Assembly: GCA_947470005.1 (NCBI GenBank)
Contig: CANISA010000038.1
Location: 1-9,770 of the forward strand
DNA from: Legionellaceae bacterium
GTDB taxonomy: Bacteria; Pseudomonadota; Gammaproteobacteria; Legionellales; Legionellaceae
Reading direction: 5' to 3'
DNA: 9,770 bases
Shown here one piece after another: positions 6,431-9,770 of this stretch; the first letter of the stretch is position 1; each line of letters begins with the position of its first letter. Both the position numbers and the translations under genes were made by a program. The notes beneath the pieces are model-generated. The model did no database searches, was not told the origin of the DNA, and saw only the letters and a program-made list of their open reading frames with translations.

Positions 6431-7906
6431 CTATTTTATGGCCTTATAAATGCTATATCGATAATACGACTGTGTTTGTTTTTTACTGCTAAACGTAACG
6501 TGCATATGATAAAACGATTGATGGTTCAACTGCTCAGCCAAACACATATCCGCTGGCGTATACTGTGCGACGCCGTCCACCACCAGCGCTGTTAAAATAA
6601 TCACGTCTGGTTTGCTCAACAACGCCTTCTGACAAAAACGCGTGTACATCCCCTCTCGTGGGCCCTGCGTCATGGCTGCATTATTCAAACAGTAGGAATC
6701 GGTAAACCGCAGCGAACTTCGATAAGGAATCAAGCCACTGTCTGCCAACACGACACGCTCCCCGTGTGCCGTATGATGAAAAAGCCAGGTCACCACACGT
6801 TTTCGCAACTGCTCGCCTGATTGTGGGTTTTCAGTAAAATGCCGGTATCCCGCGAGACTAAGCGTTGGAATAAACACAACAAGCATCAACAATGACACCA
6901 CATACACGAGCCATTCACGTGCCACCACGCGCATGATCCCATTTAATGCAAGCGGTAACAAGAGAGCAAACGCCGGCAAAAACAGGCGATTGTAAAACGC
7001 CACCACTGGATCAGCACCGACACACAGCACCAAATACAGAACACTCGGCCAGACTAAAAAATCAAACCCTCTCCCCCGTTGCCGCCATAAGGCCAGGAGC
7101 GCGCAGACCATAAAAGGCCAAGCCAAACACAGGTAGGCTCGATCCAGATGGAGGTTCCAAGGATCAACCAACCCCTTGCAATACACCGGATTTGGAAATA
7201 ACCGCCCAAAATAATGCCAACGCCAGATAAAATAGGGCAAAAAGCAAAGCGCAAGCACACCACCAAACACACAAAAACCGCGCCAAGACCTCCATCGTCC
7301 AACCGCAACCAAACCCAAAAACAAGACCATCAGCGCAAGCGCTTCCGGCCGCGTCATGCCTGCGACAGCAAGACAAACACCAGCAAAAGCAAACCAACGC
7401 ATGCGATACTCCGATCGCTCGAGAGGATAAGCGCGATAACCCAACCCGCGTAAAAGAAAATAAACCGAAAAAACAACCAGCGCCTCATACACCGCGGTTT
7501 CTAACCCACTCACGGTCCACAAAATTTGCCCACGGTAAGCCAGCAACCACACACACGGAATAAGTGCGAATCGCGCCCTCACCCACAAACGAGACAGCAA
7601 AAAAAGAGCGCCTGTCAGCATCCAAAGCCCAACAACACCCACGCCCTTCAACATCAACACCGGATCAACATTCAAAAAATAAGCAAGACGCCCCAACAGC
7701 AAAAAACTAAAATTAGAATACCCCTCAACCGGCGATTCCCCCACATTCCACAGCAAACCTAAACCGGTCGCCCAATGCTTGGCATAGCGCAGCGTGATGT
7801 ACATGTCATCAATGGTAAACGGCCAAACCGCTTGTACTTGAAGAATCAAGAGATAAACAAAACAAAGGATGAGGAGTGCTATCCAGCAAAGACGAGTCAG
7901 GCTCAT
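6431..7906 (-). CDS. GT-C family membrane glycosyltransferase
   Basis: This 491-residue polytopic membrane protein has about ten hydrophobic helices followed by a soluble C-terminal part. After the first helix comes the GT-C signature TIDDMYITLRYAKHW (D33, D34) and then the family block GLGLLWNVGESPVEGYSNF. Such acidic pairs in the first periplasmic loop are the expected catalytic site of GT-C enzymes that use polyprenyl-phosphate-linked sugars. The C-terminal DSGLIPYRSSLRFTDSYCLNN is also typical of this group (arabinofuranosyltransferase/PMT-like). It probably adds a sugar to an envelope glycan or protein on the periplasmic side; donor and acceptor are unknown. I chose the ATG at 7906, which overlaps the upstream ATPase stop as ATGA. 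A TTG at 7924 would add six residues. There is no strong Shine-Dalgarno (only GAAG 10 bases upstream), consistent with translational coupling. The gene is visibly richer in GC than the ATPase gene before it. Confidence 0.8.
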   Translation of the reverse strand: MSLTRLCWIALLILCFVYLLILQVQAVWPFTIDDMYITLRYAKHWATGLGLLWNVGESPVEGYSNFSFLLLGRLAYFLNVDPVLMLKGVGVVGLWMLTGALFLLSRLWVRARFALIPCVWLLAYRGQILWTVSGLETAVYEALVVFSVYFLLRGLGYRAYPLERSEYRMRWFAFAGVCLAVAGMTRPEALALMVLFLGLVAVGRWRSWRGFCVFGGVLALCFLPYFIWRWHYFGRLFPNPVYCKGLVDPWNLHLDRAYLCLAWPFMVCALLALWRQRGRGFDFLVWPSVLYLVLCVGADPVVAFYNRLFLPAFALLLPLALNGIMRVVAREWLVYVVSLLMLVVFIPTLSLAGYRHFTENPQSGEQLRKRVVTWLFHHTAHGERVVLADSGLIPYRSSLRFTDSYCLNNAAMTQGPREGMYTRFCQKALLSKPDVIILTALVVDGVAQYTPADMCLAEQLNHQSFYHMHVTFSSKKQTQSYYRYSIYKAIK

Positions 7907-9240
7907 TGCATAAAAACTTCGCAAGGAGAAAACATATCGTCCAGCGATAGTCCTCGATAAATGAGATGATAGCCACTTAACTCTTTATCCACTAGCGGCT
8001 GCGCTTTCCACGCTAATTCACCTAATTTAATGCGCTTTTTAGAAAGCTTCACTTCCACGATGACCGCATATTTCTCTCGATCATTCACTGCAATCATATC
8101 AATTTCATGCTGATTGGTTCGAGCCCAATGGCTTCCAATTCGATTAAATTGCTTCGAATCTTTAAATGTCTCAATAAAGTATTTTTCTAAAAACTTGCCC
8201 GAAAACGTATCAAAATCAGACATAATGATGGATTTAACATAATCATAATTTTCAATTTCCATAGCACTTTGATATTTATAGATAAATCGAAACCAAAAGT
8301 TCAAAAAATTATCATCAATGAGGTATTTTTGTACTCGACCGTTTGGTTTTGAAAAAAGAGGCCTTGCCGTCTTAATCAGACCATAGTCATTCTCCAATCG
8401 ATCTAAATAACCCCCAATGCTTTTCCCTAGCATTGATTCTATTTCTGAACGCGATGTTTTTGAACTGGCAATCAACGATAAAATGGAGAAATAAATAGCA
8501 TACTCTTTTCCAAACTCTTCAATCAGAAGATCACGTCCTTCATGAATAAATATCGAGCTATTATCAAAGAACACATTGAGAATAGCATCCAGATCAAATG
8601 CGTTATGATCAGCCAATATTTCAACATACTTTGCAACCCCTCCTGTCATCGCATAAAAAGCAAGCATTGATTTAGGATTTATTTTCACCTGATAATCAGT
8701 AAAAATTTCATGCAGCGTTCCAATGCCAAACGGTTTAAGGATCATTTTTTTGTTAGCACGACCGTACAAGGGCTCTTTCGCATGTTCGAATATTTTATGC
8801 ATCAACGAGTAAATTGAACCCGATAAAACCAAATTTAATGTTGAATGATCCTTGTATCGGTCCCATAGGTTTTGAATTTCAGAATAAATCGCTGGATTAA
8901 TGGAAAAAAACTCTTGAAATTCATCGATAGCCAGGGTGAAATGCCGTGTCTTTGATAATTCCAACACGTACTCAAATAATGTTGAAAACTGTGTAAACTC
9001 TCCATACACTGTCACGCCAAGACCGGATTGAATCTGTAAGCGGAACTCCTCACATAACAGACGCTCTGATTTTTTTGAAACGAAAAAATACACCAACTGC
9101 TCTTGGAAACACGCTAATATTAATTTCGTTTTGCCTACCCTGCGACGACCAACAATAAAGCTCATCTGCGCAGAATCATTCGCTTTGACCTCCATGCTTC
9201 GCAGGGTACTTATTTCATGTTCACGATTATAGAATCTCAT
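7903..9240 (-). CDS. AAA ATPase with PD-(D/E)XK-like C-terminal domain (ATPase_2 / DUF234 type)
   Basis: This 445-residue protein begins MRFYNREHEI, the usual opening of this family. It carries a Walker A motif GRRRVGKT (31-38), a Walker B FTLAIDEFQEF (101-111, D106/E107), a sensor-like LVLSGSIYSLM, and the ELYGR-like segment EPLYGRANKKMILKPF. A winged-helix part follows (about 245-310). The C-terminal DUF234 region has the layout of a PD-(D/E)XK nuclease fold: FLEKYF (E352), HEIDMIAV (D381) and IVEVKLS (E396, K398), so the catalytic-type residues are intact. Its cellular role is unsettled; these genes are common in archaea and in mobile or patchily distributed bacterial DNA. The ATG at 9240 fits the family start and the promoter mapped upstream. 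The longer TTG frame from 9303 would begin at the -35 box. There is no good ribosome site. The gene looks AT-richer than the glycosyltransferase gene that overlaps its stop, suggesting separate origins. Confidence 0.85.
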   Translation of the reverse strand: MRFYNREHEISTLRSMEVKANDSAQMSFIVGRRRVGKTKLILACFQEQLVYFFVSKKSERLLCEEFRLQIQSGLGVTVYGEFTQFSTLFEYVLELSKTRHFTLAIDEFQEFFSINPAIYSEIQNLWDRYKDHSTLNLVLSGSIYSLMHKIFEHAKEPLYGRANKKMILKPFGIGTLHEIFTDYQVKINPKSMLAFYAMTGGVAKYVEILADHNAFDLDAILNVFFDNSSIFIHEGRDLLIEEFGKEYAIYFSILSLIASSKTSRSEIESMLGKSIGGYLDRLENDYGLIKTARPLFSKPNGRVQKYLIDDNFLNFWFRFIYKYQSAMEIENYDYVKSIIMSDFDTFSGKFLEKYFIETFKDSKQFNRIGSHWARTNQHEIDMIAVNDREKYAVIVEVKLSKKRIKLGELAWKAQPLVDKELSGYHLIYRGLSLDDMFSPCEVFMQ

Positions 9241-9253
9241 TATAGAAACCCAG

Positions 9254-9264
9254 GTTACAGTAAC
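9254..9264. promoter_or_regulatory. Short dyad GTTACAGTAAC in the ATPase leader
   Basis: This is a perfect 5+1+5 dyad between the predicted transcription start and the ATPase start codon. It could be a second half-site for the regulator of the larger palindrome next to it, or chance. The sequence differs from the larger palindrome, so a shared protein is not implied. Confidence 0.25.
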
Positions 9265-9265
9265 T

Positions 9266-9288
9266 CGCATTGCTATAATAGCAATGCG
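9266..9288. promoter_or_regulatory. 23-bp perfect palindrome over the -10 box of the ATPase gene (operator candidate)
   Basis: Arms CGCATTGCTAT (9266-9276) and ATAGCAATGCG (9278-9288) are exact inverted repeats around a single central base. The predicted -10 box of the ATPase promoter lies at its centre, so a dimeric protein bound here would block RNA polymerase. In RNA it would form a strong hairpin, but most of it lies upstream of the predicted transcript start, which favours a DNA operator. Confidence 0.55.
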
Positions 9289-9303
9289 CAGTGGGGAGAG
9301 CAA
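9275..9303 (-). promoter_or_regulatory. Sigma-70 type promoter of the ATPase-glycosyltransferase unit
   Basis: On the minus strand, TTGCTC (9298-9303) and TATTAT (9275-9280) are 17 bp apart, and TGC precedes the -10 as an extended -10 element. Transcription would start near 9267, giving a leader of about 27 bases to the ATG at 9240. This agrees with the start chosen for the ATPase gene. The promoter reads away from the adjacent insertion sequence and lies outside it. Confidence 0.55.
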
Positions 9304-9360
9304 GGTAGCTCAACGTAGAAAGGAAGTATCTTCTCAGTTACAATGCCCAACATCATTGTA

Positions 9361-9369
9361 CCCCGACAT
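9361..9369. repeat. Possible 9-bp target-site duplication copy beside the IS end
   Basis: IS903-group elements make 9-bp duplications. If the IS ends at 9370, the copy on this side is CCCCGACAT. The partner copy would lie beyond the window, so this is inference from the family only. Confidence 0.3.
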
Positions 9370-9770
9370 GGCTTTGTTTCCTAACCCTGATCCCTTCGGC
9401 ATTTCCCAAAATTTAGGCGGTTCTATAGCTTGCAGGCATCCCCAATGATGTCATTTTATTAGTCACTCCACAGCCAATCATCGCCTCTTCTTTTTGGTTA
9501 ACAATCCCCCTCGCATGCATCGCATTTCCAAGAATACGCTGGTACCGTTGCACACCAAGTTCAGATAAATTCCGCCGCCCATACTGCCTTCTTTTTTGCC
9601 AGCCCATTCGTCCACGAGCCGCAATTTCAATAATATTACTATTGCGCTGGGGAGCCGCTTTATCATTTAAAACAGCATTTGACTTGGGTGGAATGACGAC
9701 GTCAACAGATGGAGAATGATTAACAACCGCATCATATACGGGTGTCTCATCATACGCGCCGTCGCCTGAA
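9370..9770. mobile_element. IS5-family (IS903-group) insertion sequence, one end, cut by window edge
   Basis: GGCTTTGTTTCCTAA at 9370-9384 resembles the IS903-group terminal inverted repeat (GGCTTTGTTG...). It lies 43 bp beyond the stop of an IS903-like transposase gene, where the terminal repeat is expected. The other end is outside the window. The IS sits about 70 bp upstream of the ATPase promoter -35 box and does not interrupt a visible gene here. Confidence 0.7.
9413..9769 (-). CDS. IS5-family (IS903-group) transposase, C-terminal part
   Basis: The frame is open to the right edge and gives the last 118 residues. It starts SGDGAYD, the segment with the second catalytic Asp of the DDE triad, followed by VVIPPKSNAVL and PQRNSNIIEIAARGR. 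Then comes the Y-(2)-R-(3)-E motif YGRRNLSE, which carries the catalytic Glu. The end, NKMTSLGMPASYRTA, matches the IS903 transposase end (NKMTKAGMPESVR). The lysine normally seven residues after the Glu is a glutamine (ELGVQRYQ). ATG codons inside this region, for example at 9607, are internal and not starts. The enzyme would cut and paste its own IS. I see no frameshift or stop in this part, so the copy may be intact, but most of it is outside the window. Confidence 0.85.
   Translation of the reverse strand, partial: SGDGAYDETPVYDAVVNHSPSVDVVIPPKSNAVLNDKAAPQRNSNIIEIAARGRMGWQKRRQYGRRNLSELGVQRYQRILGNAMHARGIVNQKEEAMIGCGVTNKMTSLGMPASYRTA

Noticed and set aside
7214..7762. Plus-strand open frames of 78-79 residues, rich in Lys, Gln, Pro and Thr
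   Set aside because: They are antisense shadows of the GT-C glycosyltransferase membrane helices; they have no ribosome site or family resemblance.
9241..9303. N-terminal 21-residue extension of the ATPase frame
   Set aside because: It would start with TTG at the -35 box and run through the palindrome and the predicted transcription start; the family normally begins at MRFYNRE.

Overview
The window looks like a piece of a gammaproteobacterial chromosome, probably from the Legionellales or a close relative. The main evidence is the outer-membrane porin at 4017-5003. Its mature N-terminus (GTMGPVC after a signal peptide) and overall build match the Legionella-type major outer membrane protein family (Lpg1974-like, PF05150). 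The EamA exporter, the WbpM/FlaA1-type dehydratase and the IS903-like insertion sequence also fit a gammaproteobacterium, but are less specific. The genus cannot be fixed from this window.

Layout, left to right: (1) the 3' part of an AAA_14/DUF4143 ATPase gene (+), cut by the left edge; (2) convergent with it, an EamA-type metabolite exporter (-); (3) a 170-bp gap holding a hairpin and an 86-bp inverted-repeat element flanked by perfect 8-bp direct repeats, best read as a MITE-like insertion; (4) a membrane-bound UDP-GlcNAc 4,6-dehydratase of the WbpM/FlaA1/PglF type (-); (5) a 244-bp divergent promoter region with a long dyad; (6) two exported envelope proteins in tandem (+), the Legionella-type porin and a DUF945/YdgA-like protein, closed by a clear intrinsic terminator; (7) convergent with these, a two-gene minus-strand unit: an AAA ATPase with a PD-(D/E)XK-like C-terminus (DUF234 type), followed through an ATGA stop/start overlap by a GT-C membrane glycosyltransferase; (8) the ATPase promoter, whose -10 box lies in the centre of an 11+1+11 palindrome; (9) the end of an IS903-group IS5-family element, cut by the right edge.

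Most identifiable functions are envelope-related: sugar-nucleotide dehydration, lipid-linked sugar transfer, a porin, a periplasmic protein and an exporter. Accessory DNA is mixed in: two ATPases of families often associated with mobile or horizontally acquired genes, one IS, and the MITE-like element. I see no RNA genes and no CRISPR array. The most notable signals are the MITE-like element with its duplicated target, the operator-like palindrome over the ATPase promoter, and the translational overlap joining that ATPase to a glycosyltransferase. All family assignments come from reading the sequence, without database searches.
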